Positions 1 through 8,204 of a DNA stretch of 17,173 bases are shown one piece after another. Every line of letters starts with the position of its first letter. Within the stretch, counting starts at the first letter, position 1. Location of the stretch: assembly GCA_001825565.1 (NCBI GenBank), contig MHXM01000142.1:1-17173 (forward strand), read 5' to 3'. Under the pieces are notes generated by a model, which ran no database searches, had not been told where the DNA came from, and saw only the letters and a list, made by a program, of their open reading frames with translations. Made by a program: the position numbers and the translations under genes. This DNA comes from Desulfuromonadaceae bacterium GWC2_58_13. GTDB lineage: Bacteria > Desulfobacterota > Desulfuromonadia > Desulfuromonadales > Trichloromonadaceae.

Positions 1-702
1 ATGATCGACACATCCGACGGCTCATCCAGGCTTTCACGCGGCGAACTGATCACCACCCTGGTTCACTATTACCGGGCCGAAGTACAGCGCAGCCTGGCCT
101 GGCGGGAGCGGCTCGACCTCACCACCAACTGGGCGGTGGGGAGCACCGCGGCCGTTCTCGGCTTTGGCTTCAGCCACCCGGAATATCCTCATGTTTTCTT
201 TTTATTCGGGCTGACCATCGTTTATATTCTGCTGTACGTCGAATCGAGACGGTACCGTTTCTACGACGCCTACGAATACCGGGTGCGACTGCTTCACCAG
301 CATTTCTTTTATGGCGCGCTGATCGGGGAAATCGATCTGGAAAAAGGCAGCTACTGGATTGCCGAGCTCGCCTCGGACCTGCGCCACCCGCAGTATAAAA
401 TGGATCGCCTGCATGCCCTCGGCCGCCGGCTACATGCCAATTACATCTACCTGTTCACGGTTCTGCTGAGCGGGTGGCTGTTCAAAATCAAGATCCATCC
501 CGAGCCGAGCCGCTCCTGGCGGCAGTTCGTTGACCAGGCCGCCATCGGCGAGGTGCCCGGATGGTTAGTTTTATTTTGCATTTCGCTGTTTGTCCTGCAC
601 CTGCTGGTGCTGATCCGACTCGGCCGCAAGCCCCAGGGCGGACGGGACGTCTTTTACTCGCCCTTGGAAAAACCGGCAAAAACCCGCCGGAATCCCGACT
701 GA
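1..702 (+). CDS. DUF2270-type integral membrane protein
   Basis: This 233-residue protein resembles the DUF2270 family of predicted integral membrane proteins, whose function is unknown. Four hydrophobic stretches are visible at about residues 44-58, 65-82, 148-163 and 187-207. The family-like segment RRYRFYDAYEYRVRLL follows the second one, and a charged, mostly hydrophilic stretch lies between the second and third. The C-terminus is basic and probably cytoplasmic. The reading frame begins exactly at the window edge with ATG, so neither a ribosome binding site nor a longer N-terminus can be checked. The stop lies 22 bases before the M16 peptidase gene on the same strand, so the two are probably co-transcribed. 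Family assignment is from recognition of the conserved segment only. Confidence 0.75.
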   Translation: MIDTSDGSSRLSRGELITTLVHYYRAEVQRSLAWRERLDLTTNWAVGSTAAVLGFGFSHPEYPHVFFLFGLTIVYILLYVESRRYRFYDAYEYRVRLLHQHFFYGALIGEIDLEKGSYWIAELASDLRHPQYKMDRLHALGRRLHANYIYLFTVLLSGWLFKIKIHPEPSRSWRQFVDQAAIGEVPGWLVLFCISLFVLHLLVLIRLGRKPQGGRDVFYSPLEKPAKTRRNPD

Positions 703-724
703 CTCACCCTCTTCGACGGAACCC

Positions 725-2014
725 ATGACCGAATATTTCAAGGACCAGTTCGCCAACGGCCTGCGCCTGATCACCATCGAAATGCCGCATCTGCACAGCG
801 CCGAAATGGCCTGTTACGTTCAGGTCGGCGGCCGCGACGAATCGGCCGAGCTGGCCGGCATCTCCCATTTTCTCGAACACATCGTCTTCCGCGGCACCAC
901 CGACTACCCGAACAGCTTTCTGCTGGAACGGGCCTTCGAGGCCATCGGCGGAGCGGTCAACGCCTCGACCGACGTGGAAAGCACCTGCTACCATTCCCGC
1001 CTGCATCCCCGCCACTTGCCCGAAGCGGCCCGCATGTTCGCGTCGATTCTGACCCGGCCGCTGTTTGCCGATGTGGAGCTGGAGCGTCGGATCATCCTCG
1101 AAGAAGCCCTCGACGACCTCAACGAGCGGGGCGAAGACATCAGCCCGGACAACCTGATTGCGCGCCTGCTCTGGCCCGGCCACCCCTTGAGCCTGCCGAC
1201 CATCGGCACGGGGGATTCAATCAACGCCATCGGCGAAACCGATCTGCGGCGGCACCACAACAACTATTACACGCCATCCAACACGGTGCTCGTCGCGGCC
1301 GGCAACATCCGTCACGAGCAGGCCCGACAAGCCGTCGAAGCCGCCTTTGGTCACTGGCAGGGGCAGACCCGGTTGCAACGCCGACCTCCGGAAACGCTCG
1401 CCGGATCAAAAACGGAAACAATCTGGGTCAAGGATTCCGACTCGCAGATCAATCTCCAACTGGCTTTTCGCACGCCGGGACGCAACACCTCCGACACCGT
1501 CCCCTTGCGGGTGTTGCGCTGGATTCTTTCCTGGGGGGGAGCCTCGCGGCTGATGCTGCGGCTGCGCGAGCAGTTGGGGCTGACCTACCACGTGGAAGCC
1601 GGCCTGTCCATGCTGGCCGACTGCGGTTGCTTCAGCATCGACCTGGCGGTAGCGCCGGAAAGTCTGTGCCGGGCAGTGGCAGAGGTACTGGGAGTGGTGC
1701 GCGAGCTGTGCGATACCGCGGTGCCGGAGGAAGAGCTGCAGGGGGTTTTGCAAGCCTACTTGTTCGATCTGGAATTCAGCCGGGACAGCACCGAGGCGAT
1801 GCTGACCCGCTTCGGCTGGGGTGAGTTGGCCGATTATCTGCGCACCATCGAACAGGATCGCCAAGACGTTCTGGAGATGACACCCGCCGTGCTGCAGCAA
1901 GCAGCCCAGAAAGTATTCGTCGCGGGCAATCTGAAAATGGCGATCGTCGGTCCCTGGAAGGAAACCCACCGCAAGGTCGTCCAACAAATCCTGCTGGACG
2001 GGTTTCCCGCCTGA
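725..2014 (+). CDS. M16 family zinc metallopeptidase (processing-peptidase type)
   Basis: This 429-residue protein is a single-unit M16 (inverzincin) peptidase. The inverted zinc motif HxxEH is present as HFLEH at residues 48-52, and the third zinc ligand is probably Glu126 or Glu127 in the segment RRIILEEALDD, at the expected distance. The C-terminal half carries the substrate-binding Arg/Tyr region, seen as LREQLGLTYHVEA. The length fits the roughly 420-residue bacterial members related to mitochondrial processing peptidase and YmxG. No signal peptide is seen, so it is probably cytoplasmic, degrading or trimming peptides. The ribosome binding site is weak (GACGGA upstream of the ATG), which fits translational coupling to the DUF2270 gene 22 bases upstream. 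A hairpin terminator directly follows the stop. Substrate is unknown. Confidence 0.9.
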   Translation: MTEYFKDQFANGLRLITIEMPHLHSAEMACYVQVGGRDESAELAGISHFLEHIVFRGTTDYPNSFLLERAFEAIGGAVNASTDVESTCYHSRLHPRHLPEAARMFASILTRPLFADVELERRIILEEALDDLNERGEDISPDNLIARLLWPGHPLSLPTIGTGDSINAIGETDLRRHHNNYYTPSNTVLVAAGNIRHEQARQAVEAAFGHWQGQTRLQRRPPETLAGSKTETIWVKDSDSQINLQLAFRTPGRNTSDTVPLRVLRWILSWGGASRLMLRLREQLGLTYHVEAGLSMLADCGCFSIDLAVAPESLCRAVAEVLGVVRELCDTAVPEEELQGVLQAYLFDLEFSRDSTEAMLTRFGWGELADYLRTIEQDRQDVLEMTPAVLQQAAQKVFVAGNLKMAIVGPWKETHRKVVQQILLDGFPA

Positions 2015-2048
2015 TCCGGAGCTTCCGCTAGGAAATCCGGATTGTTTT
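2014..2048 (+). terminator. Intrinsic terminator after the M16 peptidase gene
   Basis: A perfect 7-bp outer stem (ATCCGGA at 2014-2020, TCCGGAT at 2036-2042) encloses an inner 4-bp stem (TTCC/GGAA) with the loop GCTA. The + strand continues TGTTTT. It starts on the last base of the peptidase stop codon and runs into the last codons of the convergent sigma-54 activator gene. No T-run lies on the opposite strand, so it probably works only for + strand transcripts. Confidence 0.75.
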
Positions 2049-4850
2049 GTAGAGAAAATTTTTGAATTTATAAAAAGTCTTTCGGGTTTCCGAATCATCG
2101 TGTCGGGGATCGCAGGCGTGCAGCATGGTGGCGATTTTCGGCATGGTCGAGGCCCCTTCGCGACGAGCCAGGTCGACCACCGCAGCCACCACGTCGCGGG
2201 AAATGCGGCTTTCGGTATAGGGGAGATAGGCTCCCTTCCAGAAATCGCTGTCACCCCGACGAATCGCGTCGAAGATTTCCTGGGCCACCTGTTCGGTCAG
2301 CTTTTCCGCCACATCCTCTGGCACCGGCCGGTCCATGGCAACCAATACCCTGCGGATATCCTCTTCGGTGATGACACGTTTTTTGCGGAAAAACAAGGCC
2401 CGCAGAAGGATGCTGCGCAGTTCTCGGATATTACCGGTGTATTGGTGCCGGGAAAGGAGAGTCTGGGCGCCGCGGGTCAACACCGGGGCGTCATCTTCGC
2501 GGTCGTCCGGCTTGCGGTAGACCTGGTACAGCTTGCCGAGAAAGTGAGTGGCCAGGTCGGGGATGTCCTCGCGCCGCTGGTTCAGCGAAGGAACCTCGAC
2601 AGTCAGTTCGGACAACCGGTGATACAGGTCCTCACGGAACTTCCCTTCGGCAATCAGCTGTTTAAGGTTCTTATTGGTCGCGGCGATCAGCAGTACCCGG
2701 GCAAAACGGGTGACGTTTTCACCAAGGCGCACGAACCCTCCATTGTCGAGAAAGCGCAGCAGTTGGACCTGGGTCTTGGGATCGGCGTCGCCGATCTCGT
2801 CGAGAAAGACCACGCCGCCGTGGGCTTCTTCGAGAATCCCCTTGCGGTCGGTGTGAGCGCCGGTAAAGGCGCCACGCTTGTGGCCGAACAGTTCCGAGTA
2901 GGTGAGTTCGCCACTGTAGGCGGCGATGTTGGTCTTCTTCACCGACAGTTCGCCACGGGGGTCGATCTCGACCTGGTACATCTCCCGCAACCGGGAAAAG
3001 ATGTTGTTGAAGAGAAACTCCTTGCCACTGCCGGTATCTCCGGTAATCAGGATCGACGGGAGGCCAAGGGAAGCTTCCTGCAGGTCGCGGGCGTTCCACT
3101 TGGCCAGGCGATTGAAAAGCGGCGGGGTGATCCTTTGGATGAACTCGACCAGTTCGGTTGCCTTGGCCGAATTCCCGATGATGTTGCCCAACTTGTACGA
3201 GGAAATCTTCGGGTCCTTGTAGCCGACATCCCGACGCAGGCTGTTCACTTCGCTGGTGAGCTTTTCGATCCGCTGCAGATCGGAAAGAAAGGGGGCGATC
3301 AGTCGCTCGATGATCAGCAGGATGCGCTTGTGTTCGTCGGTAAAATAGCAGGGGCGCAGGCTATCGAGGCAGATGACCGCGATCACCGCGCCGTCGAACA
3401 GCACCGGTACCGCAATCTCGCTTTTGATGGTGCTGGTAATCTCCCGGTACAGGCCGCCCCGGCGCTTTTCCTCCTCGGTGTCGAGAATCACATGCGGCCT
3501 GCCGGTGTGGGCGACATAACCGGTCAGGCTGCGCTCTTCGGGAGGGAGGTTTTCGCCGCCGACCCGGATCGGGGGAATGTTTTTCTTCATCCATTCCTTG
3601 CTTTTGGCCCCGACCAGGCGCCCGTCGGGCTCCTCAACCATCAGCCAGCGCACCCCTTCTTCCTCGCGAACCAAGGCGATGCTGCCGGTGTCGGCGCCAA
3701 TCAGTTCGGTGGCTTTGGACAGAGTCCGGTTGAGAAACGGCTGCACCCCTTCAAATTTTTCCTGCAGCAGGTCGTTGATCTCGGAAAGAACCTGGATCTC
3801 CATGTGCTCGACGCCGATTTCCTGGATGACCCGCTCGGCCATCTCGGCGTGGGCCTCAAGCAGTCCTTTTTCAAAATCACTGAAGCGGTAGGCACCGCGG
3901 GTGTAATAGTTGACCAGGCAAATGACCCGGCGGGTGCGAGGTTCGTAGCGGGGAACCACATATAGCGACTTCAGCCCCATCTCTTCGGTCAGATAACGTT
4001 TCTGCAGCGGCTCGGCCGGTAGATTTGGAATATACAGGGGGGCCAGCAAGGTGTCGTCCGTGATCAATCCGGTATTGCTGATGTAGCGGGACAACAGCGA
4101 CTTGCCCGGTCCCAGATTGATCAACTTTTCATCCTCGTAGAGCTGGCGGGCCTCCTGATCCTTGGCATAGGAGGCGAGAATCTGCAACCCCTCCTCCCCC
4201 GATTCGGGTCCGAGAGGCGAGGGGATCAGCACCGAAGCCAACGCCAGCTTGTCGATCAGGCGCACCGCCGATTTCACCATCAGGAAGGCAGCCTCTTTCT
4301 TCTTGGCCTTATCGACCCGCCGGGCCAGCACGATCTGTTGATGATACTTGCGCGCCTGGTCGATAAGCGGCACGACCTCCTCAAGAAATTGCTTGAGAAC
4401 ACGGCGCTGGGATTCCGCCGGCAGACGTCCCACCCGGCTGCTGTCGATACTCAGCACCCCTGCGGACCGCCCCTGATGGATCAACGGAATCATGTAACTG
4501 GCCCGGATGGAAAACCGTTCGGCAATTTCGCGGGCAAAGGGGTTGGCCAGAGCCGCTACGTCCTCGGCCTGGGTCTCCTCCTGGGTCATGTAGACTCGGG
4601 AAACCAGGTAATCGGCCGTATTCAGGGGAAAAGGCTGTTCCTTGATCGCCTGGGCCTGCAAACCGTTGGCCGCGGCGCAGACCAGGGTTCCACTGGTCAG
4701 GTCTTCAAGATAGATCCGGCAGCGATTCTGACGAGTGATCAGGGTGACCGCCTCAACCAGAACGTGCAGAATATCCTCTAGGTTTTCCTTGCCGTAACTG
4801 GCGATTTTTCCCTTGAGATGGGAAAGCTGTGCAACAACAAACGACTCCAT
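2028..4850 (-). CDS. Sigma-54-dependent transcriptional activator with three GAF-like sensor regions
   Basis: This 940-residue protein is a bacterial enhancer-binding protein. Three GAF-like regions can be traced at roughly residues 20-165, 185-345 and 355-525; they probably sense a small ligand or redox signal. The AAA+ domain has Walker A (GDTGSGKE, residues 604-611), the sigma-54 contact loop GAFTGA (660-665), Walker B (VVFLDE, with D684 E685) and the arginine-finger region FREDLYHRL. It is much longer than typical activators of 450-650 residues. The last 60 residues resemble a Fis-type helix-turn-helix (KIATML ... ETRKTFYKFK) with an inserted acidic loop in the turn. It is transcribed alone from a strong promoter and converges on the M16 gene. 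The target genes are unknown; no convincing sigma-54 promoter was found in this window. Confidence 0.9.
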   Translation of the reverse strand: MESFVVAQLSHLKGKIASYGKENLEDILHVLVEAVTLITRQNRCRIYLEDLTSGTLVCAAANGLQAQAIKEQPFPLNTADYLVSRVYMTQEETQAEDVAALANPFAREIAERFSIRASYMIPLIHQGRSAGVLSIDSSRVGRLPAESQRRVLKQFLEEVVPLIDQARKYHQQIVLARRVDKAKKKEAAFLMVKSAVRLIDKLALASVLIPSPLGPESGEEGLQILASYAKDQEARQLYEDEKLINLGPGKSLLSRYISNTGLITDDTLLAPLYIPNLPAEPLQKRYLTEEMGLKSLYVVPRYEPRTRRVICLVNYYTRGAYRFSDFEKGLLEAHAEMAERVIQEIGVEHMEIQVLSEINDLLQEKFEGVQPFLNRTLSKATELIGADTGSIALVREEEGVRWLMVEEPDGRLVGAKSKEWMKKNIPPIRVGGENLPPEERSLTGYVAHTGRPHVILDTEEEKRRGGLYREITSTIKSEIAVPVLFDGAVIAVICLDSLRPCYFTDEHKRILLIIERLIAPFLSDLQRIEKLTSEVNSLRRDVGYKDPKISSYKLGNIIGNSAKATELVEFIQRITPPLFNRLAKWNARDLQEASLGLPSILITGDTGSGKEFLFNNIFSRLREMYQVEIDPRGELSVKKTNIAAYSGELTYSELFGHKRGAFTGAHTDRKGILEEAHGGVVFLDEIGDADPKTQVQLLRFLDNGGFVRLGENVTRFARVLLIAATNKNLKQLIAEGKFREDLYHRLSELTVEVPSLNQRREDIPDLATHFLGKLYQVYRKPDDREDDAPVLTRGAQTLLSRHQYTGNIRELRSILLRALFFRKKRVITEEDIRRVLVAMDRPVPEDVAEKLTEQVAQEIFDAIRRGDSDFWKGAYLPYTESRISRDVVAAVVDLARREGASTMPKIATMLHACDPRHDDSETRKTFYKFKNFLYKTIRIS

Positions 4851-4858
4851 GCCGCCCC

Positions 4859-4890
4859 CTCATTCTTGTGTAGGATTTTTACACAATGAG
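4859..4890. promoter_or_regulatory. Dyad (possible operator) at the start of the sigma-54 activator gene
   Basis: TTGTGTA (4866-4872) and TACACAA (4880-4886) form a perfect 7-bp inverted repeat around a 7-base spacer. Flanking CTCA (4859-4862) and TGAG (4887-4890) extend the symmetry after a 3-base bulge on one side. The dyad lies just downstream of the -10 box of the activator promoter and covers its likely start site. It could be a repressor or autoregulation site, or a hairpin at the very 5' end of the mRNA. The binding protein is unknown. Confidence 0.5.
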
Positions 4891-4918
4891 TATAGTGCGC
4901 TCGGGCGGAACTTGTCAA
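4889..4918 (-). promoter_or_regulatory. Sigma-70-type promoter of the sigma-54 activator gene
   Basis: Reading the - strand, a perfect -35 box TTGACA (4918-4913) is followed after 18 bases by TATACT (4894-4889), one mismatch from the consensus -10. The likely transcription start is near 4882, about 30 bases before the ATG at 4850. The activator gene thus appears to be expressed by the housekeeping sigma factor, probably modulated at the overlapping dyad. Confidence 0.7.
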
Positions 4919-4946
4919 AGTTTGGTTTTTGCTCATCGCAACAACC

Positions 4947-4975
4947 TTGTACTTTGCCGCCCTCTGTAGTATAAA
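4947..4975 (+). promoter_or_regulatory. Sigma-70-type promoter of the J-domain gene
   Basis: TTGTAC (4947-4952) and TATAAA (4970-4975) are separated by 17 bases, two mismatches from consensus in -35 and one in -10. The predicted start near 4982 leaves a leader of about 40 bases with the ribosome binding site GAAGGAG at 5004-5010. It is back to back with the activator promoter. Confidence 0.55.
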
Positions 4976-5019
4976 TTCGGGTATATCGTTTTAATCTGCA
5001 ATCGAAGGAGCACTCGGGC

Positions 5020-5811
5020 TTGAGGGGCCGTTTCAACGAAAAAGACGTTTACTCCGCGTGCCGAACCTTGTTCGGCTCTGAAGTTCAGTTGTCGCTGGAT
5101 TTTCTCGGCTATCTTCAGGCCAGCGGCGCCAAAGCGGCCTTCCGGGAACAGGCCAAGCAGAACCATCCGGATCTTTTTGCCATCCACGATCTGGATGTCC
5201 AGAACCGGCAGGCCGAGTTGTTTCGCGAAGTAGTGAAAGCTTTCGACCTGATCAAGAATTTTCTCAAGCACCGCGATGAAGCCTCGCCGGAACCGGTTTT
5301 TTCCAGGCCTGCCCCCTCCCGCCAACACTACCGGCCGACGCCCGCCCCTCCTCGTCACAAGGCCCCCGCCGGGCATTTTTACCGGAGCAGCATCCCGTTT
5401 CGCCGCCTCGAGTTCGGCAGCTACCTCTATTACAGCGGCCGGGTTTCTTACCAATCCCTGATCGAGGCGCTGGTCTGGCAACGCCGCCAGCGACCCACCA
5501 TCGGCGACATCGCCCGCCGGTGGAACTGGCTGAGCGACCGCGATATCCTGACCATCTGTCGCGACCGGGGAGACTATGGCCGCTTCGGTGAAAAAGCCAT
5601 TCGTCTCGGCCTGCTTCGACACAGTCAGGTACAAACCCTGTTATTCTTCCAACGGTCCCGGCAGCAGAAAATCGGTCAGTATTTCATCGAAAACGGCTCT
5701 CTCTCGCCCAATCAAATCGAACAGCTCATAGCCGACATGCACGCGCATAATGCTTGGGTCGGTGGTTCGACCGCAAATAATTTCAAGCGGGCCACTGCGG
5801 CGGCGGGCTGA
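5020..5811 (+). CDS. J-domain protein with a duplicated C-terminal module
   Basis: This 263-residue protein starts at TTG, supported by GAAGGAG nine bases upstream. Residues 8-80 form a J-domain-like region with the diagnostic HPD tripeptide at residues 49-51, which in this family stimulates DnaK ATPase. A Pro/Arg-rich, probably flexible linker follows (about residues 87-125). The C-terminal part holds two 48-residue repeats (132-179 and 189-236) that align without gaps around FG...G...L...Q...IG...LS...I. They resemble the small helical repeats at the N-termini of GspE/MshE-type ATPases. No signal peptide is seen. It may be a DnaK co-chaperone for a particular partner bound by the C-terminal repeats; the client is unknown. 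The RdgC gene follows after 72 bases. Confidence 0.8.
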   Translation: MRGRFNEKDVYSACRTLFGSEVQLSLDFLGYLQASGAKAAFREQAKQNHPDLFAIHDLDVQNRQAELFREVVKAFDLIKNFLKHRDEASPEPVFSRPAPSRQHYRPTPAPPRHKAPAGHFYRSSIPFRRLEFGSYLYYSGRVSYQSLIEALVWQRRQRPTIGDIARRWNWLSDRDILTICRDRGDYGRFGEKAIRLGLLRHSQVQTLLFFQRSRQQKIGQYFIENGSLSPNQIEQLIADMHAHNAWVGGSTANNFKRATAAAG

Positions 5812-5883
5812 TCCGCGTCTTTATTTCTTTCCACTCATCCGCATTCAAACCATTTCCTAAGTTCACAAACAGGAGCATGATTC

Positions 5884-7050
5884 ATGGGCATCCTTGCCAA
5901 CACCGTCAGCATTTGTCAGTTTCAAGTATTCGGCAACCTGCCGTCGGATGACCTTTTTGAATGGGCGTCGACCCGCCTTGCCGCCCAAGCCTTCCGCCCC
6001 ATCGACCGGGGCAGCGAAGAACTCTCGGTCGGATGGGTTCATATCGACGACCCCAAAGACAGTAGTTTCGACCGCCCGCAGGCCTTCTGGAGAGATCGGT
6101 ACCTGACTTTTTCCATGCGGCGGGATCAGCGCCGAGTCCCCTCGGCCCTGCTCAAAGCCCACATGGAAAAAGCTGAAGAAGACTTTCTGGCGGCTCATCC
6201 TGGCCTGCAACGGGTTCCCCGGCAAAAACGCGAAGAATTGCGCGATGCCGTACGCGGTTCGCTGTTGGCTCAGACCCTGCCGGTTCCCGCCATCTTCGAC
6301 GTGGTCTGGGACACCCGAGGCGGACGGCTCACCTTCGCCAGTCTCAACGCCAAGGTTGTCGAACTCTTTGACAACCTGTTCCGCCAGACCTTCGACGATT
6401 TTCGGCTGGTGGCGGTTCATCCTTTTGCCCGCGCCGAAGCCATCCTCGACCAGGCACTGTTGCCGGCGCTTCAGCAGGCCAACCAGGCCTCCAGCGACGC
6501 CGTGCTGGAAATGATCGAGGGCAATCGTTGGCTCGGCCAGGATTTTCTCCTCTGGCTCATGTATCAGACCATGGAAGGCTCCTCCAGCTACAGTGTCAAC
6601 CAGCCCGGTCCGGCCCAGCCGGGAGAAGGATTCAGCGCTTACCTGAACGACCGGTTGCTGTTGGTCGGCGGCGGCGACAGCGGCGTGCAAAAAGTCACCG
6701 TCATCGGTCCCCAAGATGCTTTCAGTGAAGTCCGCACCGCCTTGCAGGCGGGCAAGCAAATCACCGAAGCGATCCTGCACATGGAAAAACTGGAGCATCA
6801 GTGGAAGCTGACCCTGAAAGGGGAAACCTTTAACCTCGCCACATTCAAGTCCCCAGCGGTAAAAATAGAAAGAGATAATCGCAGCGACGAAGCCAGCGAA
6901 AAGGAAGCGGTCTTTTACGAGCGGATGTATGTTCTGGAAGAAGGATTGCAGCTGTTCGACAGCCTGTACCGCAGGTTTCTGGACGATCGGCTCGGCAGCG
7001 ATTGGATGCAAACCCTGGCCCGAATCAATGCTTGGCTAAGCGGCGAATAG
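5884..7050 (+). CDS. rdgC: RdgC-family recombination-associated protein
   Basis: This 388-residue protein resembles RdgC, a ring-shaped DNA-binding protein that in Escherichia coli limits RecA filament activity. The best-matching segment is residues 110-180: a basic helix (RVPRQKREELRDAVR), then LPVPAIFDVVWD and a segment ending LFDNLFRQTFDDF. These correspond to the family's conserved core that tests a predicted tool-like arrangement of short beta strands before the LF...F motif. It is longer than the E. coli protein (about 300 residues), with extra sequence mainly in the C-terminal half. The ATG at 5884 is preceded by AGGAG (5871-5875); the earlier ATG at 5877 is out of frame. The neighbouring J-domain gene has no obvious functional link. 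Family assignment is good; the exact role in this organism is inferred. Confidence 0.75.
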   Translation: MGILANTVSICQFQVFGNLPSDDLFEWASTRLAAQAFRPIDRGSEELSVGWVHIDDPKDSSFDRPQAFWRDRYLTFSMRRDQRRVPSALLKAHMEKAEEDFLAAHPGLQRVPRQKREELRDAVRGSLLAQTLPVPAIFDVVWDTRGGRLTFASLNAKVVELFDNLFRQTFDDFRLVAVHPFARAEAILDQALLPALQQANQASSDAVLEMIEGNRWLGQDFLLWLMYQTMEGSSSYSVNQPGPAQPGEGFSAYLNDRLLLVGGGDSGVQKVTVIGPQDAFSEVRTALQAGKQITEAILHMEKLEHQWKLTLKGETFNLATFKSPAVKIERDNRSDEASEKEAVFYERMYVLEEGLQLFDSLYRRFLDDRLGSDWMQTLARINAWLSGE

Positions 7051-7052
7051 GT

Positions 7053-7090
7053 AAAAAAGCGGGCCGGCATCCCAGGGATGACGGCCCGCT
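7053..7090 (-). terminator. Intrinsic terminator of the cytochrome operon
   Basis: On the - strand AGCGGGCCG/CGGCCCGCT form a perfect 9-bp outer stem (7082-7090 with 7058-7066). A one-base mismatch and a 5-bp inner stem (CATCC/GGATG) with a 3-base loop continue it. The hairpin is followed by a run of six T. It lies 36 bases past the stop of the Sel1-like gene. No T-run follows on the + strand, so it terminates the cytochrome operon rather than rdgC. Confidence 0.85.
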
Positions 7091-7126
7091 CAATCCATAA
7101 CCTTCGTACTCTGACCGGATTCCCGG

Positions 7127-8185
7127 TCAGTCGGCGACCAACACGAAACGAAATTTCTGGCCGCTGCCGTATTGTCCGGCCGCGTAGGTTTCAAGAATCC
7201 AGTTCAGGCCGTCGTTCATGCTGGCCACTTCTCGTTCATCCTCAACGCCTCTGAGCTTTTTGTCCCCGAGAAAACTGGCGATAAGCAATCCGTCGTCCCG
7301 CACCACCCGGCCGAGCGGGGCTTGGGAATCCACCGCATAGACCCGGTATTCGTTCAGGCCGCCGGCCAGCCGATATGAAACCGGAATGGCCGTCTTGCCG
7401 CCGGTACGCTGCTGGAATTCGCTGGCAATGTTGAACCGTTGCTGGGCACGTTGCGCAAGAACGACACCCTCTCCGGAGAATTCAGTATTCTGCGCGGCCA
7501 CCAGAGCCTTTTGATACCAGGGGATGGCGGTTTCCAGATCGACCGCCCCCAAGCGCCCGTAAAAGGAGTAATCACCGAGCATCAAAGCAGCCCCTGGATG
7601 CTCGCCCCGGCTGAAGGATTCTTTAAACCAGCGGGCCGCTTCGGCATAGTTTTTCTGCCGATCCTCGCCCATTCCCACCTCGTACATGGCGCGGGGATCA
7701 CCTTGCTCCGCCGCGCTCCGGAAATAATCCTCGACCCGTTTATCCGGCAAAGGCGGCTCAAGGATACCCTCGTCGATCAACACCCCCAGATTAAATTCCA
7801 TTTGCGGCGATACCTGTCCACCACGCGCCAGGGCGGTGAAATACCCCACGGCCCTCTCGCGGTCGGGAGTCACCCCGGGAGCGGCACAGGCAAACAGATC
7901 CTGACGAAATTTGGCATACCGTTTTGGCAGTGGTTGCAGGAAAAGTTCACCCGCCAGAACCTGAGCCTCGACCTGTCCCTCTTCCGCGGCCTCGCCGATG
8001 AAAGCCACACCCCGGGCCCGCGAATCCGCGTCCTGGTCGCAGAGCAGTTCGGTACCGACGACATACCTCTGACTGGCGGTGCAATCCCAACAATAACGCT
8101 GCTTGAGATACTGGCCGCCGCCGATCGTCAGCAGAATCAGAACAACTACGGTCCCGCTTACCCAGGCGAGACGTTGTTTACCCAT
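7127..8185 (-). CDS. Membrane-anchored Sel1/TPR-like repeat protein
   Basis: I prefer the ATG at 8185 (352 residues), because GGGAGG at 8196-8191 lies five bases before it. The GTG at 8191 overlaps that ribosome binding site. A single hydrophobic segment (residues 8-24) anchors the protein, with the rest probably in the periplasm. Just after it comes CWDC (Cys32, Cys35), a CxxC lacking the heme-ligand histidine, plus Cys49 and Cys100. Residues 55-235 hold Sel1-like helical repeats of the type A..F..AA..G...A......., for example around 59-80, 112-140, 150-190 and 197-230. The last 90 residues show no motif I recognise. It is the third gene behind two multiheme cytochromes, 19 bases after the 12-heme gene, and ends at the operon terminator. 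A role in cytochrome assembly, folding or docking is inferred. Confidence 0.75.
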   Translation of the reverse strand: MGKQRLAWVSGTVVVLILLTIGGGQYLKQRYCWDCTASQRYVVGTELLCDQDADSRARGVAFIGEAAEEGQVEAQVLAGELFLQPLPKRYAKFRQDLFACAAPGVTPDRERAVGYFTALARGGQVSPQMEFNLGVLIDEGILEPPLPDKRVEDYFRSAAEQGDPRAMYEVGMGEDRQKNYAEAARWFKESFSRGEHPGAALMLGDYSFYGRLGAVDLETAIPWYQKALVAAQNTEFSGEGVVLAQRAQQRFNIASEFQQRTGGKTAIPVSYRLAGGLNEYRVYAVDSQAPLGRVVRDDGLLIASFLGDKKLRGVEDEREVASMNDGLNWILETYAAGQYGSGQKFRFVLVAD

Positions 8186-8204
8186 GTACACCTCCCGGAG
8201 GTCG

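Noticed and set aside
2100..3965. A 621-codon open frame on the + strand opposite the sigma-54 activator
   Set aside because: The opposite strand carries GAFTGA and both Walker motifs; this frame is a shadow produced by GC-rich codon use.
5863..7011. A 382-codon open frame on the - strand opposite the RdgC-family gene
   Set aside because: No recognisable family or ribosome binding site, and the + strand frame has RdgC-type conservation and AGGAG upstream.
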